From Burkholderiaceae bacterium (lineage in GTDB: Bacteria > Pseudomonadota > Gammaproteobacteria > Burkholderiales > Burkholderiaceae_E), in assembly GCA_023954135.1 (NCBI GenBank), contig JAMLIN010000042.1, positions 1 through 32,087 of the forward strand: a stretch of DNA of 32,087 nucleotides, in the 5' to 3' direction. A program made the translations under genes and the position numbers. Positions 32,087-32,087 of the stretch are shown one piece after another. How positions within the stretch are numbered: the stretch's first letter is position 1; each line of letters opens with the position of its first letter. Under the pieces are notes generated by a model. The model ran no database searches. It was not told the origin of the DNA and saw only the letters and a program-made list of their open reading frames with translations.

Positions 32087-32087
32087 T

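Overview
The window is uniformly GC-rich, gene-dense bacterial DNA with short intergenic gaps. Gene content points to a metabolically versatile Gram-negative, most likely a betaproteobacterium (Rhodocyclales/Burkholderiales-like). The evidence is a branched-chain-type ABC uptake cluster flanked by CoA ligases, MipA/OmpV-type outer-membrane and NnrS proteins, malonate catabolism genes, PaaY, and a sensor kinase of the proteobacterial dedicated-sortase type. This placement rests on protein style, not on a marker gene.

Layout. (1) 1-4366, plus strand: the 3' part of a sensor histidine kinase, an SrkA/YihE-like kinase (1-base overlap with it) and a patatin-like phospholipase whose first codons lie in a remnant of a dispersed repeat. 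(2) 4367-4938: a 572-base gene-free stretch with an AT-rich patch, a candidate structured small RNA ending in a strong terminator, a REP-like hairpin, and a 161-bp element with 12-bp terminal inverted repeats. (3) 4939-15328: 3-hydroxyacyl-CoA dehydrogenase; a convergent Crp/Fnr regulator; then a long plus-strand run of acyl-CoA synthetase, LivG-, LivH-, LivM-, LivK- and LivF-like ABC transporter parts, and a PaaK-like ligase. A Crp-like operator sits in the divergent promoter, and a second copy of the terminal-repeat element sits between the binding-protein and LivF-like genes. (4) 15420-22176: an MFS permease coupled to an unusual double-length MipA/OmpV-type protein, an NnrS protein divergent from an FtsH paralogue, and an HSL-type esterase. 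(5) 22397-24145: AidB-like acyl-CoA dehydrogenase. (6) 29944-24207, minus strand: a malonate operon of malonyl-CoA decarboxylase, malonyl-CoA synthetase, TAXI binding protein and fused TRAP permease. (7) 30124-31984, plus strand: a small unknown protein, then a 2,4-dienoyl-CoA reductase-like SDR and a PaaY-like hexapeptide protein behind a palindromic operator candidate.

The common theme is uptake of organic acids, activation to CoA thioesters and beta-oxidation-type processing: two ligases around one ABC importer, hydroxyacyl-CoA and acyl-CoA dehydrogenases, a dienoyl-CoA-reductase-like SDR, and a self-contained malonate import and conversion route to acetyl-CoA. I see no rRNA, tRNA, CRISPR array, complete insertion sequence or defence island. 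The parts least explained by known families are the dispersed terminal-repeat element, the candidate small RNA, the hairpin array between the two permease genes, and the duplicated-barrel outer-membrane protein.
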